64,000 nt of DNA from Theobroma cacao. Its lineage: Eukaryota > Streptophyta > Magnoliopsida > Malvales > Malvaceae. Shown here piece after piece: positions 1 to 13,387 of the stretch. The first letter of the stretch is position 1. Every line of letters begins with the position of its first letter. The translations under genes and the position numbers were made by a program. The notes beneath the pieces were generated by a model. It worked only from the letters and a program-made list of their open reading frames with translations. It had not been told where the DNA came from and ran no database searches. The stretch covers positions 20,657,587-20,721,586 of the forward strand of contig NC_030855.1 in NCBI RefSeq assembly GCF_000208745.1. The letters are read 5' to 3'.

Positions 1-723
1 CTTATACTAAAATTGTTGAATTGGCTGGGACCACACGGACAGACACTTGTAAATCCCAAACCAGACATGCACATGGTAGGGCAACAAACATCCAGCATTA
101 CTTATTCGTTGATTGAAAATTTCAAAAGTAAGCGAGCAATCAACATTAAAGTGGAATAGCAGAATTTTAGGAAAGAGTAACACAACAAATTCACATGGTA
201 ACATGTAGGCACGATGTGGTTTTCTTTATCTTGTTCATATGAGAAGATGGTCATTCTGCTGGTCACAGGAACTCTAGCACATGGTTTAATCTTCATTCTG
301 CTTTACGAAGTTTCACAAATCTAAGCGGCAAAGACACAACATAAACAGTTTGAGGGTTTATTTTCTTTGTTTGGGACATCACTGCTGGAGATATATTCCT
401 AATAAAGGATTTCATAATAAAATTATCTTTAGGTAGAACCAGAGCAAATGTTAAATGTATTAGTAGACTAATATTTAAAAGTAAAACTTCATACCCTGTT
501 TCATAAGGGAAGACTCAATGAATCCAGACCCGTATTTATACTCTGTTTCATATGCATCTAACTTGTTAAAGAGGGTTGGGATAAATTTTAGTACTATTGT
601 TCATAGCTTTATCATCTTTCAATAACTCTTTTTAAATAAATCTCCACTAGAACTATGAGTCTAAAACTGATAAAAACACTTAATAAATAGTGGCATGGCA
701 AATGCAAATTGAAAATTACTTAC
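1..723 (-). other. 3' part of the intron of the first pectinesterase gene
   Basis: This stretch follows the splice donor (gtaagt on the minus strand, G at 723) of the first pectinesterase gene. It has no pectinesterase-like second exon: the QDTL, DFIFG and LGRPW motifs are absent, so the intron is at least 723 bases and continues beyond the window edge. Short open frames of about 65 codons at 7-296 on the minus strand look like chance. Confidence 0.7.
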
Positions 724-1804
724 CGAAAGTAGCTGTAGCAAAGGTGGGAGTTCCATCAACAAAATTCAGGCTACCGGAAATTATAGTCTTAGTCTTGCCG
801 TCACCGTAAATCATCACATTCCACTGGTGTTTATCCAGAATCACATTCTCAACATACTTGCCTTCCTTCACATATATCACGAATCTCGATTCATTCTTCT
901 TCCCCACCAATTTCACTGCATCGTTAATCGTCAGGACATCCCCGGAGCCATCTTGAGCCACAATAACATTTGGGGTAGGGTTGGAATCTTGCAACAGCCT
1001 TCTTTCAGTGGGACTAACCCAATCTGGAAACTCTGAACCTGCTTCCTGAAACCCAAGCAACCTCCTATGAATTGGAATGTTGAAATCTGGCAACAAACTC
1101 AAAATTTTAGCAACGATAGCCAAACTGTTGCTGGCATATTCACTTGAGTTTTGCATGGCCGCTTTCACTTCTTCAAGAAGTGTGGCGTTGAAGTGCTTTG
1201 TAGTGTTCAACTCCTCCAAGGCATCTAAACATGTTTCTTGGTCAGTTATGGTTGTACTTAGCCAGGTCTTCAAGTCATTGATCTTGGATGCTGACAACAA
1301 CCTTTGCCCTTGTCCAACTTCCAGCGAAGTTGCCGAGTCAGTCAGTCGATCCAAAGCGTCCTCAAACAGTGTTCCGCACACTTGTAAAGCAGATTTCACT
1401 TGGGTATTATTGGTTTCAGCCTGCAGCTTGCTGGGATATTGGGACAACTTGGAAAGCTCGTTGATGGCTACTTCTAAAGACAGCTTGAATAGGATTTCTG
1501 GGTCAGATGTGTTTGAGGATGCCATGGAAGATAAGCTGGAGAAGCAGGAAGTTGGGTACTGAGTCACACTACAAACTGTTTTGAGTGAAGCGGCTGGAGT
1601 CAAGTCAGTTGGGGGCACCGTGTTGGAAGACGAGTTGCTTCTCTTGTGTATCAAGATCCCTGCAACAGCGGCTATGATTACTGCTATTAGGACGGCTATG
1701 GAGATGATGAGGATGATGAGACGCCTTCGAGTCTTTCGCTTGAAAGCTTGCTCTTCGAGCTCATCAACTTTACCATAGCCCTTGAAGGACTTAATTGAAT
1801 CCAT
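724..1804 (-). CDS. Pectinesterase/pectinesterase-inhibitor proenzyme, exon 1 (partial gene, PME1-like)
   Basis: Exon 1 of a group-2 pectin methylesterase, which removes methyl esters from cell-wall homogalacturonan. ATG at 1804-1802; the exon ends at 724 in phase 1 before a gtaagt donor, giving 360 codons plus one base. Visible in order: a cytosolic basic tail, a membrane or signal-anchor segment (about residues 29-52), a PMEI domain (about 72-235, with Cys 78, 87, 143 and 192), two RRLL processing motifs (247-250 and 268-271), and the start of the PME beta-helix (from about 278, with the AQDGSGD motif). In known proenzymes the RRLL sites are cut by Golgi subtilases to free the catalytic domain. 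The catalytic half is outside the window. The N-terminus resembles Arabidopsis PME1 (At1g53840) as I remember it. A second PME follows in tandem on the same strand. The family is certain; activity cannot be judged here. Confidence 0.93.
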
Positions 1805-1924
1805 AGCTTTTTTCTCAGCTTCCCTGCTGAGCTTAACTTCTCAAATGCGCTTTGGGTTATTTAACCTGAAATGGAGAAAAGGTTAATGAGGAATTGGGGA
1901 AGCTTTGTGGGGGCGTCCTTTTTC

Positions 1925-1932
1925 TTATAAAG
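1925..1932 (-). promoter_or_regulatory. Putative TATA box of the first pectinesterase gene
   Basis: The minus strand reads ctttataa here, about 120 bases upstream of the ATG at 1804. This would put transcription start near 1895 and leave a leader of about 90 bases. No other good TATA lies closer. Inferred from motif and spacing only. Confidence 0.4.
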
Positions 1933-4900
1933 AGAGGTAAAGTTAGGATCTCTCCTATGCTTCATTCTTAAGATATTATAATCAATACAGGAAATAGATT
2001 TTTTTTTCTGGTATTTACCATTAAATTAACATCATTATTTTCATTCATCAAACAAACATACTTATGCCTCTCTAATAATTACATCATTATAATTCAGATT
2101 TTTATAAGATTAAAAAAAACTTTGAATAAATTAGAAAGATCATTATCCCAGACATCAATGATTTCACCGTCCATAGATAAAATAATAATTTACACAAAAA
2201 TATTATCTTTTGCTATGTAATTTTAGTAAGTTAAAAAAATTAAATATAATACAAAATGTAGTAACTTGTTACCAAGAATTTTGATGTAAACATGTTAATA
2301 TGCAAATGTGGGTATTTTTGGGTTTCCATGGAACTCTGTAAGTAGTAAATCCAACCTGTAACCTAAAGTATTTAACTCAGATATGGTACCTTACATGGTC
2401 TGGGGAATAAAAAAAGAAAGAAACAGAGGAACCTTACGCGGTCGTGGATGGATGGATGAACCACGGTTTCGTTATTTTGATTGAGAAATGGTTGTGACAA
2501 ATCAAGCTGCATTAAAATATTATTCAAGTTGAAGACTTAAAGACTCAACAAGTGTGTCCATCAATGCTGAAATAGCTGACGTTTATGAGCTTTGGAACCT
2601 GGACGGGTGAGGTGATGGAAGCATCGCAGCCTTATATCTGTCTCGTAGATGGAAACTTATGCTGCTGCCATCCACAATTACATCCCTTGGTTACGAAAAT
2701 TCTGTGGACTACCGGCGAAATAGCACCATTGTTGTGGGCCTCTGGGCCCAAAACTCTTATAACATCTAGTATACTAGTTGTTGTAATAACAAGCGGGTGC
2801 GTCGCAGTTTATCACAAAATTTCAGATTAACATATATTCAACATGAAAATACTGATCATAATCAAAGTAAATATTATAAAGGGATATGTCGAGAGTCTAA
2901 TATTTTGAATTTAATAAATTGAATTTATTCTTTTTAGGGCTTAGAAACAGAATACACAAAACTCAAAAGAATAGAGACTGCAACAATTTTCAGGAAATGA
3001 TGCCCACTAAACCAATGGCCATTCATCCCCAAAACCTACAGCTAAGAATTAAATGGTCAAGATTCCTTTTAAGTAAGTATGCTTTTCAACTTACAAAAAA
3101 AATAATTCTAGACCCTGCAGTTCACTATGTCATTACGGTTTGGTCAAGGAGTTATTCTAGATATCCTTTGTAGAAAGCCATAGTAGCCAATAAAAAAGGA
3201 ATGCAAAACCACATAAACACTGTTTCAAGAACAGTGCAAGAGATTCAAGATTAGCGTTGATGAATGAATAATTTTGTACTAGTGAAGCAGCTTCCTTTGC
3301 GCTACGTGTTAGGGCCCACTCATGTTGCTTAAAAATAAGTAAAATCTGAATATGACCTACTTAGGAGCCCACTGCGGTAATTCTCTTCTTCTTTTTTCGG
3401 AATAAGCACTTCATTTAATAAAGAATTCATCAGACAATCTTGATGTTTTTGGCCAATAATCATTGCTAGAATTCAAATACAGATTTAGGCTATAAGATAT
3501 ATGAAAAAAGACCTAGCCTGCTAAACTAAGGGGTATAAATGGGTCCTATCCTACAAATACTGCCAAGGATTGCTAGGCTAAGTTCACCAGGTAAGATTTT
3601 CGTTTACTTCACGTCCATTTCCCCTCCTCAAAGCTTTCTTACAAGTTTATCACAAACTTAATTAAATGCCAAAAGGGAGAAAGAATTGATCTGAAAAGGA
3701 AGCTTCAGCTGCATAGCAAACAAAATAAATAAAATGAAAGGGTCAACCAATTCCATTTTTCTTCTGCGTTACAACTAATTGGCTAGCCAGCCGCACAATC
3801 ACCGCGTAGATATCCCTTGCGTTTGGAGCATGTGAAGTCTCATTATTTTCTATGGGCAACTTAATGTTTTTTTCTTCATTCAAACTATAATTTTATCAGT
3901 GGTTGGATGGCACTAATTTCTGAAGATTGACAATTTCCTTCCTTTTTATTTATTGAAGAGGTTTACTCCTCCTAAGTATATATATATATATATATTTTCT
4001 TTTTGTGTCCTTCTCACCTGGACGGATTCGTATGTGCTTCTTGGACTTGCTACCATGTGCTCAGATGTGAAACCTCACACTAGGCGTAGCTTTTATCTAC
4101 GTTTCGATTTTGCTTTCATTTTCATGATAAACATTTTAAATTCAACAAAAGACCGTTTAAGGTAAGCTATATGAGACGAGCATGACTTTTCCAAGCGAGA
4201 ATTAAGAAATTGAAGACGCATGTGTCGGCATGATTTACGAAGATTGTAGCTATATAGGCAGCATTTGAATGTTCCATTTGTCAAAATAATAGAGCTCTTA
4301 ATAAATTTTTTACGTTATTTAAAACACCACAGCTGGTAACAGGGCCTGATATTATCTATGGGGATTTTCGATTTTAATGAGTCATGGGTGAGAAGAGAAG
4401 CCGACCAATGAAAGTGCAGTAAATGGACAAAAGGAAATTTGAAAGGTATAGTGTAGACATGGAGTAGAATAAACTTTATCTCCAGGGATTTTTGTCCTCA
4501 GATTTGTGGGCATCAATTCCTTGGAACAGGAAAAAGAAATGGCCAAACGGGGATTAACATTGTCCTCCCAAGTGTCCCACTTAAACTACCTTTTGCTTTT
4601 CCTTGGGTTTTATTTGGAAACCCACTAAACGGGGTGCCAGCATTTGGTTATGACTATTGTCATACTCCAGCAGAGCATAAAACATAAAGCATTACGCCTT
4701 GGTATGGAGGTCTCACATCTCACCAAGGCCATCAGGAAAATTTTCTTGTACTACTTGCGAGCTGCAATATTTCTCTAAGATAAGGTGATGTAACTTCGAT
4801 CAAATTACATAGTATACAAGTTAATAATGAATTTTGTTGGTATATCTACTGAGGCTTCAAGAAACAGTACTTTTCTATTATTCCATAAATTTTTTCACCC

Positions 4901-5354
4901 CCCTTCCTAACAAACTTGTATAAATAATGGCATATCGAAGGCTATTAATTTCTAACTTAATCATGATGGGTAGTGCCGAGCTTTAGCATTTCCCGCCTAG
5001 GTCTATCCAAACCCTTGCAAATCTCAGGAAAATATCTGACATCTGTCGGAACGCGACTGACCCATTCCAGGCTGACAAAATGAATGCCGGCCCAATCTAT
5101 GTGTCAAGCCCAATCTATGACAAAATGAATACTGGGTTAGTGTAGAGGTCATACCATGAGGCCAGTCGGCAATGGCTGATTTGAATGGTTTCAACTTTTA
5201 ACATGATGATTGTCATGTACTGAAAATCACTGATAATATAAATTTGAAGAAAACCTTGGCATACGCTTATTATTAACCTTATAAGAGACATGGTCGCAAA
5301 GTAATCTCAAATCAACAATAAGGTAGGTATCTACATCACAGGACATGCTTCAAC
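1933..5354. other. Spacer between the two pectinesterase genes
   Basis: About 3.4 kb without a supportable gene. It should contain the promoter of the first PME (near 1804) and the 3' untranslated region of the second (below 5355). A (TA)n run lies near 3977-3996 and a short (GGAT)n run near 2444-2455. Open frames such as 2585-2830 and 2919-3173 have no recognisable product and no splice logic. Confidence 0.6.
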
Positions 5355-8300
5355 TTATAACCCAAGAGAGAAAGGAAAGCCTGTAGAGCTTAGCCAACTT
5401 CCACCAGCAATGAACCTGCCAGGACTATACGCCTGAGCTTCACTTGCACTAGTGATTACCTTGTACCCTTCCCATTTCACCCTCCCAGAAGTTCCAGCAC
5501 CTGCCCCGGTGTTCTGGTACTCACCATAAAACAATGTTCTCAAGGCAAAACTCTCACTCCACTCGTGCCACCCAGCAGGGTGAATCACATCACTAATAAC
5601 TGATTGCATTACAACAGTCCTTGAATATTCCTTCCAGGGCCTGCCAAGATATGTTGGGAAGTTGCTCGTAACAGACTGCAAATCAGAGGTGGCACCAATC
5701 CTACATTTCTGGATAACAATGCCTGTGTTTTGGTTGGGGTCAGTCCTGCCTTGGGCAGTCACCATGTTTTTCTGTCCTGAATTGGGTCTTCGAGCATGAA
5801 TATCACAGTTTTGGAACACAGCTGCAGCATTGCCAAAGATAAAATCAACAGTTCCTGCTATGATGCAGTTCACATAAAATTGTCGATTGGAGTGAGCATA
5901 GAGAGTGTCTTGATATGCTAGCATGTCACATTCGTAGAATGCTGAGAGATCAGCGCCAACACGGAGGGCAACGGCTTGGTGCTTGGAGGGACCTGCTGTG
6001 TTTTGGAAGGTTATGCTCCGTGCAAGGAACCGTTCACCAACCACAGCTGCAACCACAAGGGAACATTTATGTCGGTTGATCGGGCTAACTTCCACAATCA
6101 ATTAGAGACTTTATATACTTTAAACAGCATAAAATTCAAATACTAGAAGATTACAACGCAAGGTAAAAACAAAGTTTATTTGTCAAACAGTACTAGTAAT
6201 CAGCACCCATGTGATTGTGTGTATATAAAACACTATTTATTAATTGGCTCAACTGCATCTTGTTGAAGCAATTTAATGATTCTAACGGTCTACTTATGAT
6301 TGTGCAAGATAACATTAAAAAAAGCTAAGCATCAGTTCCCTGGATTGTTTGATTTCAGCTGAAACAGGAAAAGGAGGGGTCCAAGGTCAATAGCTTCCAG
6401 GCTAGAGCTTTTATTCAATAGCATCCGTAGAGTGAACTATTTCAAAGAAAGAAATGAATTTGGGGATTAGAAAATTTTTCTATGATATTCTTATCTTTGT
6501 AAAGAGGCAAATGCTCTATGGGAAACCGGCCCTCAGGCCTCAGCAAAGGACGAGACCATCTTTTAACCGGGACCAAGTAAAAGCGACAAAGTATGATGCT
6601 AATATACGCGGCTGCCCCAACTGCAATATCATTGCACAGCATGTGTTGGGCCCTTCCAACACCAACTCTGGAGCTCAAATCCAAACTGTTAAAGTTATTG
6701 GTATGTCTCGAATTGTCTAATCAAATTCAAAGAAAACCTAAGAACTTGTACGTTGGCTTGGTGTGTCCTGTGTGAAAGTGAAAGCACAAAAGATGTTCTG
6801 ATTAAATGAGACAAGCAGACGAAGCAAGAGGGAAGCGTCCCAAGTCCCAACAGTCAATTTCATTCACTATAAGTCTACAATAAAAGAAGAAAAGCTTATC
6901 TGGAAAAATCAATGCTCAGCAGTGAACCACATCGATCTTGCCCTCACCTACAGAATGTTTGGATGAGGTCTTGTGACTTGCAAATATAGTATTTCACCAC
7001 TCTAGTTCTTACTTACGAGTAGTTTAATAGCTAGTATAATGCATTTTGCAGTTAATAAATTATTTCTTTAAATTTTTGTCCAAACATCTGATTGCCTCCA
7101 GTTGTTTAACTTAAAAATAATTATTTACATACTAAAAGAAAAAGAACTTTCTGCAAAATATCGGGGATCAAAAGCTTTTCAGGAAGTAAGTTAAATTGAC
7201 AATTAGTGTTCACTCACGACGTCAACCATGGGAGACATCACCACTCTCTACTTTTAGGATTAAGGAGAAAGGGCTTCACAAGAAAGTATAGTCTCATGGT
7301 GGGGTTTGCCTTTAGTCATAATGGCTTAAACGACGAGCACCACTTGTAACAAAGTAATTCGGTGGATTGCCCTTTTTGCATATGATATCTTTGGTCTGTT
7401 ATGTACCCAATAGTGTATAATAGGATATCGTATTTGAACAATTGACCTTTAGGGAGCAGGCCATGTGCTCCCTAGCTAATTCTAAAGAGATAATATAGGA
7501 AAGTTTTATACAAATTGATTTCACAGTATGAACCGTTCTGCAAGGCTAGATGAGGGCCTGAGGTTCACCTCCTGTGTCATGGTCATGGACCCTATACCCA
7601 TAGAATATGGGGGCGGACGGGTGGGGATTACATTTGATCAAGTAATCAAAATCACAAGCAAGACATTCGGCTCATTCAACTTGTAAATCAAGTTCAAGAG
7701 ACATTAGGTTCTCTTTTGTTGTTCTTTACGAAGTTCATCATTTTAAAAAAACATTTCTCTTGAATATTGAAAATTAATCATGTGCTATATCTAATCCCAG
7801 TAATTTATCAGTATCCAGTAGTTCTGCTTTATGGTTTATATTTTTTTTTTTGACTGATGAATGATGATCTATGTTATATCTATGAAGAGCAGAACGGAAT
7901 CAACTGCCAAACAGAGTAGCAGTATTCAAATTTCAAAAATAAAAAAAGAGTAGCAGGATTCAACCTAGAACCTTTTACGGTGGACATATAGTTTTTTTTA
8001 TGTAAATTATACCCTACAGATTATCAAATTTAATTGATTTTCAAACTTCAGGAGATTTTTTTAAAAAAATTAAGTAAAATGTAACTGAACAAAGGAAAAT
8101 TTACGTAAAATATAGGAAGTGAAAATGGACTGACCAACTGTAGCAGAGTGGAAAGTAGTGCTGCCATCAACCACATTCCTGCTGCCGGTGATGATCGTTT
8201 CAGTTCTTCCATCTCCCAGGAACATTATGTTGGTCTTCTTCTTGGGGACTTCCACGTTTTCTCTGTAGACACCTGCTTTGATTTTAATCACATACCTTTT

Positions 8301-9191
8301 GCTGCTACGCTGTGGTGCTTTGGCCACAGCTTCCGACACTGTCTTGTAGTTCCCGCTACCATCTGCCGCCACAACCACGTCAGGGGTCACCGAAGACGAT
8401 TGAAGCAGACGCCTGTCGCCGGCAGACAACCACTCTGGCCAGGCAATGCCATTTTCTTGCTCCTTTAGCTTCCTGTTTGATGATGTCTTGAGCATCTCGT
8501 TTGCAATATCAGTGTCCGTCATGTTCTTGATCATGGCAAGTGCATTGCTGCACATCCTTTCAACATACTTCTCGCCATCGATCAGGACTTTACGGATTTT
8601 CTTGTCGGCAGCGTCATGAGAGAAACCATCCAAGCAAGTTTCTTGGTTGGTCATGGCAGCGCTCATCAGGGTCTTGAGGTCATCCGCGTGCTGAGTCAAA
8701 GATTTCTTGTTAGGATACTCATGCAGGTCCTCAACAGCCTCGTGAAGCTCGTCGAGGGTCTCATCTATAGTCTCCAAACAATCATGGAGAGCTGTCTTTT
8801 CACGTTCCGTGAGGCCCTTCTTTGCCAACAGCTTCTTAATTTTGAAGTAGTTGTGTTCAACCGCAGTGGTTGTGATGTTAAGGGACAATTCGATGACATC
8901 TTTTTTGCTTTTAACCTTTTTGGAGGTAGCAGCAGGAGCTGCAGCTACTTCTGAGAAGCATAAATCAGGGTAGCGTGTGATGCTACAAGCTGATTTTACT
9001 ATGGCATGGTGGGATGTATCGGTTTCATCGGAGTTATTGCGTGAATTCACCCCGGCGACAATGCCAATTATAGCAGCAACAATCACTAAAGATCCAAACA
9101 CTGCCAAGATAACTTTCTTGTGTTTCTTTGTGGAGGAAATGTGCTTTCCAGAATCAGAAATTTTGGTTAGGAGTTCTTTGATTCGGGTCAT
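5355..9191 (-). CDS. Pectinesterase/pectinesterase-inhibitor proenzyme, complete (PME2/PME3-like)
   Basis: Complete type I pectin methylesterase proenzyme of 582 aa in two exons, 9191-8135 and 6046-5355. They are joined in phase 1 (donor gtcagt, acceptor gcag) across a 2,088-base intron. Order: membrane/signal anchor (about 27-47), PMEI domain (about 62-225; Cys 69, 78, 138, 186), processing motifs RKLK (240-243) and RRLL (260-263), then the PME beta-helix (about 270-582). Catalytic features are intact: Gln376 (QAVAL), Gln398 and Asp399 (QDTL), Asp420 in DFIFGN, and Arg488/Trp490 in LGRPWK. It ends in the family-typical GFPFSLGL. The length is normal. It demethylates homogalacturonan in the wall after Golgi processing. 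It is most like Arabidopsis PME2/PME3 and citrus PECS enzymes as I recall them. The intron is long for this family and shows no coding content. Family assignment is certain; ortholog choice between PME2 and PME3 is not. Confidence 0.96.
6047..8134 (-). other. Large intron of the second pectinesterase gene
   Basis: 2,088 bases between the two PME coding exons. It is AT-rich, with a T-run near 7842-7852 and a duplicated gagtagcag(t/g)attcaa phrase near 7912 and 7949. No intact gene or convincing transposon ends were seen; short frames at 6442-6775 look fortuitous. Confidence 0.6.
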
Positions 9192-9386
9192 TTTCTTGCC
9201 TACTACAAGAAAGGACTAGAAGAAGAGAAAGAAAAGTTTATGGACTATAAAGCAAAGGTAGAAGGAAAGATTGGGGAAGGGTGCAGTGAAGAGAAGTGGC
9301 TGCTCGGATAGAGGATTTAAGGAGGGTTGAGTGCAGAGCTAATTCGCATATTCTTTTTGGCTTTTCAATTTCTGAACTTCATGAAA

Positions 9387-9402
9387 TTATAAAGCCCACG
9401 TG
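9387..9402 (-). promoter_or_regulatory. Putative TATA box plus G-box of the second pectinesterase gene
   Basis: On the minus strand a palindromic G-box CACGTG (9397-9402) lies two bases upstream of ctttataa (9387-9394), about 195 bases from the ATG at 9191. Transcription start would fall near 9355. CACGTG is the core bound by plant bHLH and bZIP factors, so light, ABA or growth control is possible. A nearer TATA-like gctttatag at 9245-9253 would leave almost no leader. Motif-level inference. Confidence 0.35.
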
Positions 9403-12400
9403 AAATTGGTTAGTCTGTCCTTCCCTCTATTCTCTCTCTTTTTTTATTTAACTTTTCACCTTTTGATTTTGTTCTTATACTAAAATATATATATATTTCT
9501 AATTTTCAATCCTAAAGCTTCAGACACACATGCTACAACTTGCAAGATTTTACCTAAACGAGGAGTGGCTGTCATTGAAATATTCCCTAGTCCCTGCTTT
9601 GTTATTACCGCTGATTTCTTTTATCTTGCATTTCACTCACATGTTTGTTTTCTGAATTTCCGTGGATGGGTTGCTAATGTACATCACTATACTTTCTTTT
9701 GTTCTTTTTCCAGCTGGAGGCTCTGACATATACAGTATGATACATTGCACATTTTCATTCTTCATTCGAAAATCGTCTTCAACTTCTCCGAAGATTGAGA
9801 CACCAACCACTGAAGTACGTGATTAATGTTGTTGAAAACAAATATTTGAGCCCACAACTCTCTTTAGAAAAAGAAAGAAATGCATGCTACCAGACTTAGG
9901 CTATGCCCCCCCATAGTGTCGGTGCTCAGACATGTATGATGCTTAACCTTTATAATTAGTCTCTTCTTCGTCACTCGTCTCCTCTTTCTTCTGAAGTTAA
10001 TCACATTGCAATTCTTATTTAATCAAAACTTGAACCAAACACTTAATTTCCCTGATTAAACATCCTTAATTTTCCAATGATGAGTCAAAGAACAGCAGCG
10101 CAGCCATAGATTTTAGCAGAAAGAGAAACTATTCCTCCAACTTGTCCAAAAAAGATCAGAACAACGGTAACAAAGGGAGCGTAGCCTATGTGGCCACTCA
10201 AGTTATTGATGGGTACCCGAGCTGGAGCAGCATGCAGCAAAAAGCAGGTTTAAATATATTATATTCGATGGATTATGCATTTTTTAACTTTAATCATGGA
10301 ATAAATAAATCAAGGACAAAATATAAATATCGTTTCTTAACAAAATTCGTGAGTTTTATTAGAAGTAATTAAATAAAATTAAAATTGAAAATCTAAACTG
10401 ATAAACTAAAAGATATTATTATATAAATGAAGCGTGCAAAATTTAAATTTTTATTAACAAATTTCGATACATTTTTTTTAAAAAATTATGATAGAACTTT
10501 GTCTGATTAATAAGTATTGATCAAATTTTAAGAATAAACAATTTTTTCAATAAATGTCTACAGATTTTTAATTTTCTCAACTCTATCAATCTATCGAGAA
10601 ATTAATTTTTTTACGTTAGTTATTTCATTTTTTCCCTTTTTTGTTAATCTGTTCTAGTTCGGGCCAAAAGTAGACAGACTTCTAAATTTAGTATTCATGC
10701 ATGACAGATAATCTTGTTCTATTGCCAATTCAAACTTTCAATTAAATAAATCAAACCCAATATACCTTTAGGTTAATTGTTCTATTTTTTTTATTATATC
10801 ATCATTTGTTTCCATTTGAGGGACTCCATAACAACTTAACAAGAAAAAGAGGCCAACAAGGTATGCATATTATAATAATGAAAGTGCCAAAAAAAGGTTG
10901 ATAGAAAGGATAAATTTATAACCTTTGATCGCGACTGTCTGTAAATATGTAAGAAATGGTTCATAATATCTAGCAATATGCGTAGAAATGATTCATAACA
11001 ATAAATGATTTTCATATAGAACAATTTTTTATTTATTTTTTAATAATTTTTCCACGTTAAAAGTCACTTCATTAACATCCATGCTATAAAACATCTGAAG
11101 TTTTAATAATATAAAATGTATTAAAATCAACTTTAAAAAAAGAAAAAAAAATTGTATGAAGTCAAATAGAGACAAAGAATTATGAATATAAGGAGTAACA
11201 AGCAATAAATACAAAGCATGGTTTGAAATGCCCACATCAAACCATTAATGAAAGCTAATAAGCATTTGTCATACTCACATGTGGAAGTAATTAATCAAAG
11301 AGAGTAAATTAATTAACGTAGCTGTATCTCACCATAATTGATTTGATTTGCAGCGGTGTGCTGGCTCTAGAAAAGTCTATGAAGAAAGAAAGTCCACCGT
11401 TAGGAGCAACAGATAATCAATGCACAAGGTAGAATAATACAGTAGTAATTAATGAATTTTGCATGTGGGGAGATTATAGGAGTAAACACAATTAACACTT
11501 AACATTTTCTTCTTAATGAAGTCCAATTATATCCAAAACTTGCGTTGGATTCCAAACAAAAGGCACTAAAATACTCACTTTGGTTTCTGCCAAAGAAAGG
11601 TACAAAAGATAAAAAGACAGATTCCCCTCCATGGATTGGACACTTCACAGTTGTTACAACCCTTTCTTTGCTAAATAAACAATAGAAAAATGGGAAAGGG
11701 ACTCTCTCAACATAAAAAAATGAAGTTGTACAAGATCTCGGTTTTCAGCTTTTATATGTAAGGGAGTTTCACATGCTTAGACAGGGACCAATTAAGAGCT
11801 GTACATCACAATTTGGATTTATGTAATGACTAATGGCTCACGCAATGTTAAAGCAGCCTATTTCGGAAAAGTAACCATTCCTTTTGTTCGACACAGTTAC
11901 GTGTTGTGAAGGTTTTACTTTTAAAAGTATAGAGATTTCAAAAGAATACGAAACCTAGGCAAAGGGCCAAAGGCCAGAGTGTCGGCTAAACTAATTGGCT
12001 TTTTTATGCCTTCCCCTCTCTCCCTTTGGTTGATCAGTGAGACTAATCCAGCTTAGCTTTTTCAAAACAAAGACTAATCCAGGTTGTCATCCTCATTGAG
12101 GAAGGCATTAATTATACTCTCCCAATTTTTATTGAAAAGTTTAGGGTCACTCTATTTTTGGTAGTGATAAAATAAAAAGGTAAGAAGGAATCGTTGCATT
12201 ATATAATATGAAAACATATTTGAATAACGACTTTCATCTTTTAAGGTAACTTTTTTATTTATATATAGATTCGGATTTTTTTTACTATTTTGTTTCTTTT
12301 TTGAGTTTTATATTTACCCCTGTTCCTAGACTAATGTGTAGTGACTCCTCTCTCCAGATCGTTGAAGTTGGACGAAACAAAGATGTGAGGATGACAGAAG

Positions 12401-13140
12401 CAATTTTTTTTTTTTTTTTTTACAAGAGCAAAAGACAAGCATGAAGGAAAAGAGTTTTCAAAGGCTAGTATATTTGAAGTTTAAAAAATGAGTTACCACA
12501 AAAATTAACAAACAAAATTTAGAGAGAACTTTTCAAAATGAATAAACAGTGTAGCATTTTAGTTATTTTAAATTAATTTACAACTTATATATATATATAT
12601 ATATTATTATTTATAAAAAAATTAATATATATATATATATAAATATTAATTATTGAAGACTATAGAGTAAATTGGTTAACAGCTCGTGTTCATACGTGCA
12701 ACCGAAATTTTTCATTGAAAAAAATTGAATTTATGTTAACCACAAAATTAATCAAACTCACTCTCGCTTGCTTCTTATATCCATAATTTTCGGCAATTGC
12801 TTACTTTATTTAATTATCATGTCCACAAGATATTGCTTCTTCTAAGTTTGAGCATGAATCAAATTGGTATGTCTAACCGCAAATTACGCTTTTTTACGGT
12901 TCCCCAATCATCTACCCATGAATCATTATTGGTCCAAGTTGACCGGCAAATGATGCGAAACACGAGGTTTTAACTTTTAAGGCTTATTATTTTAGTAGAA
13001 AATTTTAATTATATAAAATAATACTTGCGTTAATATAGATAAGTTTAAACAATCTTTTCCCTTTTTTTCTCTTTTTAAATTCTAATGGCTAGAGCCTACT
13101 TTCCGAACAATAACCATGTTTTTCTAATTCTTTTTAATTA
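9403..13140. other. AT-rich intergenic spacer
   Basis: About 3.7 kb with no supportable gene. It contains a (TA)n run near 9484-9496, a T19 run near 12403-12421 and two TA microsatellites (near 12585-12605 and 12623-12641). Open frames here (10142-10372, 10836-11235) are AT-rich and unlike any family I recognise. Confidence 0.6.
12585..12641. repeat. Paired TA microsatellites
   Basis: Two (TA)n runs separated by about 18 bases of A/T sequence. Likely length-variable between individuals. Confidence 0.8.
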
Positions 13141-13142
13141 TA

Positions 13143-13387
13143 CTCTTTTGTTTCATTTTATTTGTTATTTATTAATTTTTTAATTAAATAAATTCAATTT
13201 TGATCATTACTTTTTAAAATATTATATAATATCAAATTTTCAAAAAATACGTTTTGAAAGGTTTGAAATTCAAAATTGTATAAATCTTATTTTTAAAAAT
13301 TTGATAATTTTATTAAAAAAATAATCAAAATTGACTCTATTTAACTAAAATAATTAATAAGCGACAAACAAAATGAGATAGAGAAGG
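13143..13387. mobile_element. Stowaway-like MITE (Tc1/mariner-derived)
   Basis: A 245-base AT-rich element whose two ends are long imperfect inverted repeats of about 100 bases each. The left end runs CTCTTTTGTTTCATTTTATT; the right end read backwards has CTCATTTTGTTTGTCGC. Both are followed by matching TTATTAAT, TCAATTTTGAT and ATCAAATTTT blocks. TA dinucleotides flank it (13141-13142 and 13388-13389), as expected for Tc1/mariner target duplication, and the ends resemble a decayed Stowaway CTCCCTCCGT terminus. It has no coding capacity, so it is non-autonomous. It lies about 400 bases upstream of the APUM23 promoter elements. Confidence 0.8.

Noticed and set aside
1077..1562. 161-codon plus-strand frame opposite the first pectinesterase exon
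   Set aside because: It is the antisense shadow of a well-supported coding exon and has no recognisable product.
2585..3173. Two frames of 81 and 84 codons between the pectinesterase genes
   Set aside because: Random-looking composition, no domain, no promoter or splice support.
8148..8954. Plus-strand frames of 106 and 112 codons
   Set aside because: Antisense shadows of exon 1 of the second pectinesterase.
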